Assembly: GCA_963922205.1 (NCBI GenBank)
Contig: CAWUHX010000112.1
Coordinates: forward strand, 682,001-746,000
Direction: 5' to 3'
Origin: Romanomermis culicivorax
Lineage: Eukaryota; Nematoda; Enoplea; Mermithida; Mermithidae
Length of the DNA: 64,000 nucleotides
Shown: positions 44,279 to 56,840 of the stretch, one piece after another
How the letters are laid out: every line of letters starts with the position of its first letter
How positions within the stretch are numbered: the stretch's first letter is position 1
Position numbers and translations under genes: made by a program
Notes under the pieces: model-generated
Databases searched by the model: none
Seen by the model: only the letters and a program-made list of their open reading frames with translations
What the model was told of the DNA's origin: nothing

Positions 44279-46835
44279 GTATGAACTTTTTATTCTTACT
44301 TCACATCAATTTTTCTTGGTTTTTCAAAGTCTAGGGTTTTTTTTCATATTTTCCTGGATATTTTTATCCTGCTGTTTTTTTCCTACTTTATTCAGCTGGA
44401 CTGTCTTTCTTTATTTTATTTTATTGACTAAATTATTTAGATTTTTCAGATTATACCTTTTATTTAGAAGAAATTGCGCGGTCTATTTTCCAATTTTTCA
44501 ATTGTATGGGCTTGCCTAGCTTTGTGGAGAATGCCATTTTGCTTTCTGGCTGTATTGTAATTTAAAAGCCACGAATCTTTGTTTAGAGAGAAAAAGTCCT
44601 TGTTGCAAGCGCATGCACAAGATTTCATCAAATGAGACTTTATATGTCAATGTATTAAGTTTTCACTCACTATAACCACAATATTCAATTATTTTTTCTG
44701 CCCATGGTTTCGTAATTGTTGATCACTATTGGGGTCAAAATGTGCTGAATTTCCTATTTGATTTACATACTCATTTGATCTTGTCAGCATCTCACACTTA
44801 AATAGTTCAATCTTTACTATGTCTAAAATTATTACATGATTTCGAAGAAACGATCTTATGTGTAACATCGAAACATTGCCGTCCTGAAATCCCTGAACTT
44901 GAAGTCACAAGAGAATTGTGACCGAAACATTTAAATTTACTTCCTACTAATCCAATCGACGAAATCAAGCGGTAACTTTTCATCTGATGTGCAGCCCATC
45001 TACTCATATAAAAGATAGAATGCAAATCAGTAACTCACAGGGACGATTGCATTTATGAACCGCGAAATTAAAAATGGTTATGCATTTGCAGGCCCTAACA
45101 GCCAAAGTAATGCTATTGCGCGCATATTTCCTCATAAAGAAAGAAACTGAATGAAGAGAGATGGTATGTGATGTTCACAACGAAAAGTCATTAACTGTAA
45201 TCATTAACTGTAGATCATCAACCGTTGATTGCCTAAAGTATGCAGGTTATGACCGGAAATTTTGTACCCGTGTCATGTGGAATACGTTTCAGCCACTGTA
45301 CCTCTTCCGTAAGTAGCATTTTTCAAGGTCGAAAATTTGTGTTGGATCACCATTTTTGTAAATCAGTCTTTATTTATTTACTAGCACTCTGTTGAGTTTC
45401 AATTTGCCAGTTCAACAAAATTTTCAATGACTACAAACTGCAACGTTCAATTAAAGCATCCCTTGAAAGGAAAAAATTTATACTCTAAGTCAATTTCGGA
45501 TTTGCTGTTCAGTATCATACTCATCGTTTAGATGGGGAATAATGACTTATGCGAAAGGGCAGATGAAATTCAGCAATAACAGGACGAAAAATTGCTTAAC
45601 GCGTCATTAGGACTCGAGAGATTAGGATTCGAGACATTAGGACGCAAGGGCATTAGAACGCTGGACATTGGGACGCAAGGACATTAGGACGCAGAGATTA
45701 GACCGCAGAACTAAGGACGACTGAATGATGGAAAGGTTACTTCTACGTACCAAACGTGATCGTATGCTTATTTCTGGCAGCTTGGTACTCAAATTAATTT
45801 GTGATAGTCGAGTCGACATTCTGGAGTTGTGTCAATTTTGAACAAAGGTCAACCAGAGTATGTTTTCAATTCAGACCATTGAAAATATCGGCCTAACATT
45901 TGTACAGACCGATTACGATGTACAACATGAAAATGCTTGTCCTAAAATAATTGAAGTTTATGTATTTTTTGATAGTCAATCATTGTGAAAGTCACGCAGA
46001 AGGGTATTCACCGTTCTGGAAGAGGTGGGATTAAGGAACCGGAGAACCTCGAATGTCTGCCACATTGCAACTTTTTCGTGTTTGAAGAATAAATTAGACA
46101 AATCAGGAAGTCCAAGACGTTTAAAAAGTAGTATCAGTGCAGACTATGGTACAATGTCGTAAACAATCTATTTTAAAAGCAATCGGCTCAGTGATCTCTA
46201 AAAATGGAAATTGTACGAACGCCCACACATTAAATCAATCAATATTTAATTTTCAAAATCAACTATGAGATTTTGTAAACGCCGATTGATCAGTCGACAA
46301 ATCGATTTCGTAAACATTGGATGTTGATAGCGAGCGTTAATCTGTTGTCCACGAGTTTCTATTGGCGACCGTTTCACTCTAAGTGTTTCTATCAACTGGT
46401 AAATGAGTTCACTATCGTCTGAATAAGAAAACAACCTTGGACAGCGTTTTGAAAACATGCTCAATTTTCAAAAATCACACTATGCCATTAGGAGACCAAT
46501 CGAAAAAAGTCTACACTTATCGTTCTCGGATATTTTGGGTACTGCATCCTAGTGTTCTTGTGTCCTCATGTCCTGCGTCGTAATGTCTTCCGTCCTAACG
46601 GCAAGGCGTGGAAAAATTAGTCGTCATTGATTTTTCCAGTGTGCGCGAAAACTATGTCTCAAATGGATTGAGAAAGTCAAACGCCCAATTAATCGATATA
46701 TTCCTTTACTGACAAGTGCTATCCTACAAACTGCACATAAAAACATTTAAAATATCATCTAATTTATCTTATAGGTAATAAAACCAGCATTCACGCAAAT
46801 ATTTATAGTATTCTCCGAGATTTCTGAAAGAATTA
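44279..46835. other. Intron 12, first part
   Basis: No exon recognised. 45605-45720 holds short tandem units around CATTAGGACGCAAGGA; 46560-46610 holds a related inverted stretch (TCCTGCGTCGTAATGTCTTC), so 45605-46610 may be a small TIR element. The rest shows nothing identifiable. Confidence 0.5.
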
Positions 46836-47139
46836 AGGCCCTGTCATACTTCACCGCGCGGCGCCGGTTGTTCTATTCATACTAAAAAGCGGCGCCGCGC
46901 AGTACCGCCTTTGAAGTATGAATAGGTTTTTGTAATTTTTGCGGCGCCGCGCGGCGCCCCATTAGGTTTCAACTAAACCAATACACATTTTTTGAGAAGA
47001 GCAAAATCCAAAAGTAAAAAAGCGGCGCCGTACGGCGCCGCGCGGTACCGCGCGGCGAAGTATGACAAGCCACCGCGCGGCGCCGCCTGTTAGTATGAAT
47101 AGGACAACCGGCACCGCGCGGCGACGTATGACAGGGCCT
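46836..47139. mobile_element. GC-rich MITE with TTA duplication
   Basis: 304 bp with TIRs AGGCCCTGTCATACTTCACC and mirrored GACGTATGACAGGGCCT, flanked by TTA on both sides (46833-46835, 47140-47142). The inside is full of GCGGCGCCGCGCGG motifs, very unlike the AT-rich surroundings. The 3-bp TTA fits the PIF/Harbinger TWA preference. No coding capacity. Confidence 0.88.
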
Positions 47140-47310
47140 TTAAACGTGAAAGAACCGACGTATAAAAATGTCAATCGGCGATTGATTACCCTCCTAGTGA
47201 TAGTTTTGTGACGGAATCTTCGCGCTGCAGGGTTTCCCAACGAAGGTGATAGTTTGTGCCGCAGGAGCGGGCCAATGTCCCTTGCAACGGGACAACTTCA
47301 CGTGAAGCAG

Positions 47311-47663
47311 GGGCCGGTTTTATCGAAGAGACTTAAGCGCCAGTTGAGCTGTAGTTTAAGCTGTAGCTTAACTCTATATGTTATACCACTGCCGTTAAGC
47401 TGCGGCTCAGCTGTAGTTTAACTCATGCACGCAAAACATATCGAAAAGATTAAGCTGCTGCTGAGCTGTAGCTTAACTCTGTATGTTATAACATTGTCGT
47501 TAAGGTGCAGCTCATCTGCAGCTTAACTTTCCCGATATGTTTCTTGTGTATGAGTTAAGCTACAGCTGAGCAGCAGCTTAACGGCAATGGTATAACATAT
47601 AGTTAAGCTACAGCTTAAACTGCAGCTCAGCTGGAGCTTAAGTCCCTTTGATGAAACCAGCCC
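47311..47663. mobile_element. MITE A copy 2
   Basis: 353 bp, TIRs GGGCCGGTTTTATCGAAGAG and CCCTTTGATGAAACCAGCCC, flanked by CAG (47308-47310, 47664-47666). Same inner CAGCTGAGCTGTAGCTTAA blocks as copy 1 at 10705. Confidence 0.9.
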
Positions 47664-48986
47664 CAGTCCTGCCGTCGAAGGGATCTTTGCGAAGTGGAGG
47701 TTTATGCAATCAAACCATCAAAAAATTTCAAGGTGCTTCACAAAAATTTCAAGATGCATCGCAAAAAAATTAAGATTTAAGAATTTTCTTTATGTTCGAT
47801 CTTCTTTTCCAGTGCATCTCAAGAAAATCGAGAAAAAAATCAAGATTTCATTTTGAAAGAAAATCAAAATGTCGTCTTGAAAAAATCAAGATCCCATCTC
47901 GAAAAAGACAAGATCACATCTTGAAAAAAATCGAGATGAGTGGCGTACCAAAAGACGGAAACCATCCAATTAAAGGCGTTGCTCCGCCTCCTATGTTTAT
48001 ATATACGAGAACTCTTCGAAGTAGATTTCTGATCGAGATTTTTCAGAAAAACGTCAAAAGTGCTTGTTTTTAACCAAAAATGCAGTGATTCCGGAAAATA
48101 ATCCCAATTTTGGACTTTGTCGGCGGTTCTGTGGTCATTTCCTGCCTACTCAGAAACGCGACAAAGAAACGATAAACAAAAGTCTTACATCTTGATTTTT
48201 TAGGATACATCCTGAAATTATCGCGAAGCATCCTAAAATTTTTCTGATGCATTTTGAAAAAATGTTGTTCATCATGTTCGAAGGACCATTTTTTAAAAGT
48301 GGTAACAAGTTTTCTCAAGTGGTAACGACTTTTTTTCAAATGGCCCTTCTCGTATTCCTATGTACTGCATTCCCATCATTTTTGCTCATAGCTCATTCTG
48401 TACTACCATTTGTAACAGTATGGTCAAGAATGATAACTCTGTCAGTAGGTTACCTTGCAAAGATTATTGTAACATAATATCACACTGCATGCGTCATACA
48501 TAGTCTGAAAACCTGCAATAATGTCGCATAATCAAGCGTATACTTCAATATTTTTTTATGCAGCTATAAATTTTTGGGGTTTGACAGTGTACGATTTTAC
48601 AAAAGTGTAAGGACAGTCTACAATCTGCCATTAGATGAGAAACTGTTCGTAATTCATCAGATTGCATCAAGTGTAACTATATTTAGATGCTTTCATTCTT
48701 TTTTTGTTCGTGAACTAAAACTAATTAGGCCTTTGCATTGCTTGACACCCTAATATGCAAATTATAGCGTAAACGGAACGTATAAGCGATTACGATCAGT
48801 AAAAAATAACACTATCTTTATGAACTATCTGCACTATACGGAGTGCTACTTTATACACGAAGGTCTTCCCTAATCTGTTCAGCGTGGATGTCGAACGCAC
48901 TTTGACTTTGGTCATTTAACAGCTTTTACCAGCGGCAGCAGAACTGTTCAAGTAATCCTAATCAGATTTTATATTTTCATCCACAG
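47664..48986. other. Intron 12, last part
   Basis: 47730-47940 consists of degenerate repeats of TTGAAAAAATCAAGAT type with related inverted text at 48185-48260, suggesting a foldback remnant. 48480-48986 has no recognised feature before the Ig3 acceptor. Confidence 0.55.
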
Positions 48987-49274
48987 ATCAACCACCCAAA
49001 GTCCGAATCGTCGAACCTGCGACGGCCGGCCAAATCAGAATCCGCCCGTTCGGTAACGTCAATCTTACCTGCGCCGCTAGCGGTGTCCCCGAACCGTCAG
49101 TCAGTTGGAAACAAGACGGCGAAATTTTACGTTCGTTCGGCAGACAAGGACCGGCCGCCAATGAAACGTCCAAATCGGTCTTCATTCAACGTTTGGTGGA
49201 AAATACGGCCTTCGTTTGCGAGGCCATCAATCAAATCGGTTCCGATACGGCCAAGGTCGACGTGGTCATCATGG
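48987..49274 (+). CDS. Exon 13: Ig domain 3
   Basis: Acceptor TTTTCATCCACAG, donor GTAGGG; phase 1-1; 288 nt. It encodes QPPKVRIVEPATAGQIRI, VNLTCAASGVPEPSVSWKQD and NTAFVCEAINQIGSDTA: two Ig cysteines, the core Trp and the family-specific x-A-F-x-C ending. The longest open frames overlapping this stretch are in other frames and on the opposite strand, so this exon is easily missed; the domain match and phases settle it. Confidence 0.93.
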
Positions 49275-51135
49275 GTAGGGTATCATGCTTCGAAAGAGGT
49301 TTATATAGTTAAAATAGCTTTTTATTCCATTGATAAAACCTCATCCGATAAGTTAACTACAATTCCTCTGATAATTTTGGAAACATTTGAGATGACCGCG
49401 GAAAAATAAAAAATGCTAAATATTCGACACAATAGGATTCTCTGAGGATTCACAAAAAAGTTCAAACCGACCATTTATTCGATTCGACACTAAACACTAA
49501 TTTTGTACGCAGTTAAATTCCTGATATCTGTATGTGATAAATTTGCTAGTGAAATATCTGTTGAGATTGGCATTATTTTAGATAATGGCAGTTTTTGAAC
49601 ATCAAGTTGTTTAGTGGTCATCAAGAAAGACATATTCAGAGTTTAGATATAAACTCAAAAATCGGGCATGCAATTACGCATCAATAATTTAAGTAGCGTT
49701 AGAGTATCAATTTAAAAAACACTAAAATTTCCATGAACATTGTTCAATAAAAGTATTGTAAGCAACCCTTGTTTACAGGAGCAGTACAGTTCGTGCTGCC
49801 AAGCCAACATCTTTCATATTTTTGAACTTAGTTTTCACCCCTTAATTTTGAAATTATGGTTCTGAAGCAGAGCAGAACTACTCTATCGGCACATAAGAAT
49901 TTTTTGGCAATCAGCGAATTCGGCGGTATAAGATGTAATAACAAAAAATACTTCTGAATGTTTAACTCGAAAATTTTATTGTAAACAATGTAAGGGACAG
50001 TAGCCAGAAGAGGCGCTTGTGTGGCTTGTAAAACGCAATCTTGATGCTTGTCAATATCGTGTAAGCACATTGCACTGATTCAGATGTCAATTGATTCGCA
50101 CAAAACTATACTTTATACAATTGCCAAAAAGTAAAAAGTATAAGTGAGGTAATTATACTCCATTCATTTTAAAATGATCGACGCAGCTACGTCGCAGTCA
50201 AACTTTTATTCAAAATTATGGAAGACTCATTGACTGCATTCAGTAGATTTTTTCTTCATGATACAGGGTCTTTGATAATCACTCTTTTCAATCATGTCAA
50301 GATTATCGAGATTTTCTGATAATATCTGGGAAGGCTGCATTTGCTCAAACTCCACCCGCTGCATCAATCCTTTGAAAACGAATGGAGTGTAGTACACTCT
50401 GTAATCATTCCGGTTTTCCACTCAAAAAGACGTAGGCTTCTTACCATCTTCAGAGAATAACTACAGTCTATTTATTTTAAAATGAGACCCGGAACTTAGA
50501 AGAGTGATTTTGCGAATAAAGTACCTGCAGTGCCCGTGGATATCTTTTTTCCTCAAATATACCAACCTTCTGCAGTCAATTTGTGAAGGAAGGTGTCTGC
50601 GAATCATGGTTCTTTTTTATCACGGCGCTAATGAAATCCGAGCAGTGATAATAAAACTTTCAGACGTTACCACGCGTGCTAATGACCGAAAATGAGAAAA
50701 TTTTAAGGAAAGTTCGAGAAGAAAACTAAATGGAAGATACCAACAAATTGTGATCGAAAAACGCCGTTTTCTAACATTTATTCCATAATTTCCAACAAAT
50801 GAAAAATACATCCTGAATGCTTTCTTTTTTGTTCAAATTCCTTCTAAAAATATTAACATCAAGCATGATTTCATGAATCGATAACACAATAGAAACAGGT
50901 TATTAGAATCGACAAACTCGCACGTTAGTTTCAGATCAACGAAGTATCATTCGTCAACCATGCTAACTAAAGACCTTTTTACTAGCACGAGTTCTAATGG
51001 GACTCGTTCTAAAAAAACCCTGCTGCGAACTATAGGTCGTTTGCCCCCTGCCTAAACATTTTTTGCATTCCAAATCTCATTTAGAAAAAGATGAACTGTA
51101 CTTACCTAATATTCTGAGGTATTTAACAACTTTAG
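49275..51135. other. Intron 13
   Basis: 1.9 kb. Contains a MITE C copy (50101-50485). Otherwise no gene or repeat recognised. Confidence 0.65.
50101..50485. mobile_element. MITE C copy 1
   Basis: Begins near TACTCCATTCATTTTAAAAT and ends CTACAGTCTATTTATTTTAA. Shares CAAACTTTTATTCAAAATTA and GATAATCACTCTTTTCAA with the copy at 59368, which is split by Harbinger element 2. Confidence 0.7.
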
Positions 51136-51233
51136 GGCCAGGATCGCCACCGGAAAACTTAGATGTCAACGTGCACCAAAATAATGTAAACATGCAATGG
51201 AAACAGCCAATTATTACGAATGGAATCGTAACG
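51136..51233 (+). CDS. Exon 14: FN3 domain 3, first half
   Basis: Acceptor TTAACAACTTTAG, donor GTAAGC; phase 1 to 0; 98 nt. It encodes GPGSPPENLDVNVHQ then VNMQWKQPIITNGIVT, with the GPGSPP opening and B-strand Trp shared by the sister domains. Confidence 0.92.
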
Positions 51234-53229
51234 GTAAGCTTTCATGCAAATTTTAGAATTTGAGACGGAAAAACTATAACATACCCTTTTTAATGCTTTA
51301 TTAATGCATTAAATAACACAAGAAAAATGTCACGATATGTACAAATAGATAGAAAAAGGATTAGTTAATGGTTCTAAACTCGAGGGAAGCAAGAATGCAC
51401 AGTCACATTGTTCTATCTGTGAACTTTCTCCGTATTTCAGTTAAATCTTCATCGATATTTTTCTTCACGAGATTCATGTGAGCTCTCATGGAAAAAAGAG
51501 AATGTTTGTAGAGGATTTATTTTCTCTTCCTACATTATATTATACTATGTAACACTTCGCAAAGATCAGAGTTGTATTAATTGTCATGATTTCTTTTAAA
51601 TGCCAATTATCTGAAGTGCACAGACTGATTGTATGTTCTGATATTTTTACTGATTTTTGATCCTTTTCATATTCATTCCAGAATGACTTTACCGAAGGCC
51701 GACCAGTTGGGGGGAGGTTAACTCAGAATTTTAGGAAAAAAGTCGAAAAAAGCCTTTTTGCCCAACTTTTTCGAGCAGGGGGTGGTGTTCGGGAGATTCC
51801 GGAAGTGGGACGTTTCTCTCCCCTCAATCCCCCAACTACAGGTATCTAGCTCTGCATACTGGGTCAAAGTATGCAGAATTTCATCTATCAACTGTTCACA
51901 TTAATGACAATTTGATCTTTCTTTAATTTTATATTTAATCAGCAGTTGAGGTGTTACCAGTGTGAAATGGAGAATTTTGAATTGCAGTATTTTATTTGTG
52001 CTTTTTGTGTGGTAATGTGTGGTAAATTTTTATTTGTGGTAATGTGTGGTAATTTATTTATTTGTGTTATTTATTTATTTATTTATTTATTATTTATTTA
52101 TTTGTTTTATTTGTGGTAATTATTTGTGGTAATGTGTGGTAAATTTTTATTTGTGGTAATTTGTGCTGTGTTTTTATGCAATTTTAAGCTCCTGATCCCG
52201 TAAATTGAGAATATTTTTTTCATTTTTGTTCTCCTGTTGGTGCACATTTGCATTGGTTCAATAATTTCTGCTTCATATTAAGAATGTTCTTGATGTCAAA
52301 AGTTTCAGGTTCAAAACTAATCTCATGCTTGCTTTCTTCTGCATTCACGAATATTTTTTTCCAGTCCCTCGGTAAGCAACTTATAACTCTAATTTAGTCC
52401 ATCTATTAAGTGATACATCCTTCCCCTTTCATTGGATCCAGAATTTTGAATTTCTAATTGTTGCCTGACCGATAATACATGCATTTGAAAATATTCCCAT
52501 AAATTTATATCACGAACAGTGATATCTTATTTTGATTACTGTTTATTCCTTTTTCACATAAGTTGCTGAAGATAGTGAATTTACCTTTTTATCTTTTTTA
52601 ATAACATTCATTATATGAGACTAAAATTTCGGTACATTTGTCTTTAGTGTTTTCTGGTAGAAATTTGATGTTAGTTATATATGCAAACCATCGATATTTT
52701 TTATGCCAATCATGTCGATTTCTGAGCATTTACTTTTTCCCAATAGTCTTTGTCTCTATTGTACTTTCATCATGCCCACTCTTGTCTTAATATCAAGTGT
52801 TTTGACACCACCATGAACATGTTCTTAGATCATCAAATCATGCTATATTTTCGGCGTAAAATCATTCCATAACAATTAATTTATCCTGTGCTAAGTTTTC
52901 TTATTTATTTCATTGCTGAGTTATAGGTTAGTCATACTGTAAATTAATTTTGCAGCTGTCAGTTAATTACATATTGTTATTTTTCTGTATAGTGTCAAAC
53001 CACTTTTCCGCCAAACATTATACCCTTTTTTACATTTTTTCAGTTTATCATAGAAATTTAATTGTCAAATTTCTTGGTCATCATGAGAAAAATACATTCC
53101 TAGCATATTAATTGTGTCCACTATTTGACATTCTTCAAAAATTAGGCATTCATAACTCTTTCAACTACTGTGATGGTAGTGTTAGATCACTTTGAATTTA
53201 CCTAATGGTTTTTTCATTTTTTTCTCAAG
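51234..53229. other. Intron 14
   Basis: 2.0 kb. 51690-51850 carries a G/C-tract repeat (GTTGGGGGGAGGTTAACTCA, CTACAGGTAT end) like that at 28920-29050. ATTT and GTGGTAATTT microsatellites are at 52010-52160. Nothing else recognised. Confidence 0.65.
52010..52165. repeat. ATTT / GTGGTAAT microsatellite cluster
   Basis: Runs of ATTTATTTATTT (about 52050-52103) between several copies of TTTATTTGTGGTAATGTGTG. Simple sequence expansion, non-coding. Confidence 0.9.
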
Positions 53230-53475
53230 GGTTATAACATCTATTACACGACTAATCAAAGTTTACCCATCAAAAAATGGAACATGATACCGGTACACAG
53301 CACAGCTCGTCAAACAACTTTCAAGCTCGAAAATTTGGAAGAGGAAGCTCTTTATTATATCCGGGTCGCTGGAACGACTATTTTGGGTGAAGGCGTACAT
53401 ACGCAAACTCACCAAGCCTCCACACAACGTAGAACTTACGCTCCAGAGGCGACCCTTACGCCGCCAGATTCGAAG
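53230..53475 (+). CDS. Exon 15: FN3 domain 3, second half, plus linker start
   Basis: Acceptor TTTTTCTCAAG; donor GTTAGT; phase 0-0; 246 nt. It encodes GYNIYYTTNQSLPIKKW, then LENLEEEALYYIRVAGTTIL, then THQASTQRRTY and ATLTPPDSK. The first 60-65 residues finish the FN3; the last 15 or so form a linker absent from other modules. The usual L-x-P-x-T-x-Y is altered to LEEEALYY. The phase-0 end differs from the phase-1 end of the other FN3 domains and is resolved by the following linker exon. Confidence 0.88.
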
Positions 53476-53760
53476 GTTAGTTGTCATGTGCTTGACATCA
53501 TTTCATCTGCATAAAAAATACCTGTTACATCTTTTATAACTCTATACTCCATAGTTCGGTTTTCCATCTTCCAAGACACGATTTCTGAGAGATTCGACCT
53601 TTTGTTCCGTTGACCTATAATAAGTTAAAAATTAATTATATCTGAAAATGAGATATTTTGGCTGAGTATTGTGGCGACATTTATTTCGCAACAAAGTCGA
53701 AATTCGCATAGCTACAGTATCCCGAAGTTTAGAATTTTTACATTTTTTGACATTTTTCAG

Positions 53761-53854
53761 TCTGTATACATGTTTCGAAATAACACGGCTCAGAAAAGGC
53801 CTTACTCTGTAGCCAAATATTCATTATATGCAGAAGACAATGCTCTATATTCAG
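53761..53854 (+). CDS. Exon 16: inter-domain linker exon
   Basis: Acceptor GACATTTTTCAG, donor GTATGA, phase 0 to 1, 94 nt. It restores the phase-1 rule after exon 15. The peptide begins SVYMFRNNTAQKRPYSVAKY and ends DNALYS. It contains an N-glycosylation sequon (NNT) and a basic pair (KR). No known domain. It may be a flexible linker with a cleavage site, or strand A of Ig4 if the following microexon is wrong. Skipping it would shift the frame. Confidence 0.7.
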
Positions 53855-56396
53855 GTATGAAAAAATTTTTAATCATTTGCTGTACATCTTTTATGCTATT
53901 TTAAGGTGTCAAAAATAAGTCGGAATAAACCGAAAAAGTAATTCAGAGCTCCATTATGCACTTTCCCATATGATGCCACTGAACGTTTTTCTTTATTTCT
54001 ATAGCCAAATGTCCAGCACATTGTGATGAAATTTCAATCAGATTTATGCACCGTTTTGGCAGCTGTAGATGTCTGCACATTCTAAAACTCAGTACAAAAA
54101 TGCTGATTAATCCCACTAAATATGACATCAGCGAGATGCAGATAAAACTGAATACGTCCAGATTAGACGAATAAAAAAAAGATATGAGTCGAATCACTGG
54201 TAAAATTTTATCCATCTATTCACAATGGTTGTGCAACAAGATGTGTCAGAAGAGATGCAACAAAAATTCCTTTCTTCAGGAATTTGATCGAAAAAATCAA
54301 AGCTGCGAGTTTAACGTTATAAAATAACTATCGCTTGTCTGATGTTATGAACTGTGAGAAAGTGCTCTATAGTTGGAGGCACCCTGTTCCACATCACGTA
54401 ACGTCAGCCTAACAAAAATAAACCAAATGACAGTAGATTGCAGTGCCTTTCCAATGCAGCAAAAGGCATCCGAATAACTCTTGCCGTTTTCCTGTAAATG
54501 AATTTGAAATAATCACTCAATTTCTGAAATTTATTGAAAATTTTCGGAATTTTCGATTTTTCATTTGAGGCGTTTTGTTCAGCAACCATCAAACCTAGAT
54601 CAATGAAAATTTATTAGGATTTCGAGTCACATTTTTTGTTCTTATGTATCAGGCAAAGAAGCATACTGTCCTCCCAGAATTTAATTGATTTGTCCACGTT
54701 CAAGAAATTTTTGAATGACAGTTCAGTGTGTGCAAATCTCTACAGCTCCCAAGACGGTGCGTGATAAGGACCATATTATTTTCATAGCTGCTGTAGGAAT
54801 GTATGAACTAAAGAATAGAGATATAATTCGGTAGTGAAGGTGCTCGGGAGTGCCCTTAAACAGAATTATTCTTTTTCTTCCTTATCATTTTCGACAGTTT
54901 AAACTTTTTTGCCTAGTGTAAAATGTTCATTTGAGAATCAAACTATAGTCTGTTGATATTCGATACTTCTGTAGTACAGATAATAAGTATCACAAGGGCT
55001 AGACAAGGGCAGCCTGTAAAATGCAGTGATTTTGGAGTGATTTCCATGAGTATGTCTTCTTCAGAGCTGTGCATCTCTCCAAACGCTGCAAAACTTTTGA
55101 TGAAAATTTTACAAATACAGCGGGAAAGCATTAGCTAAAAAATAAGAAATTAAAACTCTGTGACATAGTATGTGAAAGTGCTCGTGAATGCTCATAAAAT
55201 TATTTTTTCAATCTTGACGGCTCGTTTTCGGTGCTTTAAACTCTTTTAATAAGTTTATATTGACAGTATTACATCAAAAGACATGAAATTTTCTCCTGTG
55301 TAAACTGAGTATTCATTCATTGAATAAGATCACTCTAATCTTGAAATATCACTTGGCTAGCAAGACCACTAAAAAACGCCAAAAAATCATCAATTTTAAA
55401 ACTTCTGCATAATGTAGCTGCGTGAATTGTTTTTTAAAAATCAAAACTAATGATACCATGAAACGCAGAGCACGAAAATACGTAAAATGTTTCACTTTGA
55501 GATATGATTAATTTTCAACTTATAGAGAAGGTCGAACCTATCGAAATCGTGTCGTAAAACTGTTTTTCGGAGCGTGAAAAGCAAAGAATTAACGTGAGTT
55601 GAGGCTTATGTCTTTAAAAGCATGAAATAGCGGTGCATTCTACATAATATATGGCCATGATTATGTGAACATTAATATCGTGAACTAGAACTTATTATGG
55701 CGTAATTTCGTTCCAATCGGTTTATGTTAGATGTTAAGCTCAATGGAAATCAAGATCGAGATGATACAGGGTCAAGTTTTTAATGTGAAAAAAGTGTATG
55801 GTTACATATGCTTCTTTAGTTCGAAGATCAGAACCAAGTAGACATGCTTCACTCTAAATCTTTTCATATGTTTGAGTCCTAAAATTTATTACTCGGATAA
55901 AGATTACGGTCAAGTTCTAAAATATATTACTCTCATAAAGACTGAGTTGCAAAGCGATCCTTGAAAGTCCCAATCAAGCCGTTACTGTTCCTACAAAACT
56001 AACTACAACACCCTTCAGATCCTAAGGTTGGACAGGCGTAATATGACCTAACATTTTGCTACGCATTTAGCTGTAAAGTTCAAGGTTCAAGGCTAGTTTG
56101 TATTGTGTATCTTAAAAATGAAGAAAACAATAAATAATCCATTTTTTCTCAAAACTGATCCTGTACCACGGGTCTTTTTTCTTGAAATGCTTCGAAATTA
56201 TAAAACTATAAGGCAATTAAGATTCAAGAACTCTGAGTACAAAGTTCTGTGGTAAAATTTCCGACTCAACGGCTTTGACGACAGTAATAATTTTTTTTTT
56301 GTTTTTTAAATTTACAAGCATTTTCTAAAAAGTAGGCTATAAGTCATGTCTCTTAAAATTCTATATTCGGTGAACCATTTTCGTGACCACAGGTAG
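53855..56396. other. Intron 16
   Basis: 2.5 kb without recognised genes. 56300-56340 resembles a truncated MITE B end (ACAAGCATTTTCTAAAAAGT). No clean transposon is visible, so this is the largest stretch of the Ig/FN3 part without an identified insertion. Confidence 0.55.
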
Positions 56397-56428
56397 GAGT
56401 AATACCCTCATCATATCTTTCCTTCGAG
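56397..56428 (+). CDS. Exon 17 (predicted microexon): strand A of Ig4
   Basis: Ig4's main exon opens in phase 0, whereas the previous exon ends in phase 1, so an intervening phase 1-to-0 exon is needed. This 32-nt segment (acceptor ACAGGTAG, donor GTAGTC) encodes VIPSSYLSFE. It gives the spacing to the first Ig cysteine seen in Ig2 and Ig5 to within one residue. The splice sites are weak and the match is by spacing only. An alternative is direct use of a later AG at 56624 in phase 1, with the linker exon supplying strand A. Confidence 0.4.
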
Positions 56429-56602
56429 GTAGTCTGTATTGATGCAGAAGTAATGGTAGTTTTTCCCGTGTTCGTCCTTGAAATACTACACTGTGGTGTG
56501 ATGTGCTCTCAATTCGCTACATCTCACTGCATTACTATACAGGAGACCTGTTGAATCTGTCAAAAATCGAACTGACCAACATAGCACTACCTGTCATTCC
56601 AG

Positions 56603-56840
56603 GTGAGTCTGAAGTTCGATCAAGAGTACGCGGTCACGTGCACGGCCGATGGCTACCCACAGCCTAAATTGGTATGGTACAGGGACGGACAACCGGTTGG
56701 TTTCCGGGCCATTACTGACGATGTGAAATCCATATCGGCCGTACTCACTGTTCAAAACCTTTTAACGTCCAGCCTTTTCCAATGCAAGGCCGACAATGAT
56801 TTGGGGTCGTCCTTGAAAGAGGTGTTCATCGAAATATTAG
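56603..56840 (+). CDS. Exon 18: Ig domain 4
   Basis: Acceptor TGTCATTCCAG, donor GTAAGC; 238 nt ending in phase 1. It encodes VSLKFDQEYAVTCTADGYPQ, PKLVWYRDG and SSLFQCKADNDLGSS, with both Ig cysteines and the core Trp, and the S-L-F-x-C ending typical of this gene. Strand A is missing from this exon (see the predicted microexon). The acceptor overlaps a perfect donor-like string CAG/GTGAGT, which may affect its recognition. Confidence 0.88.
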
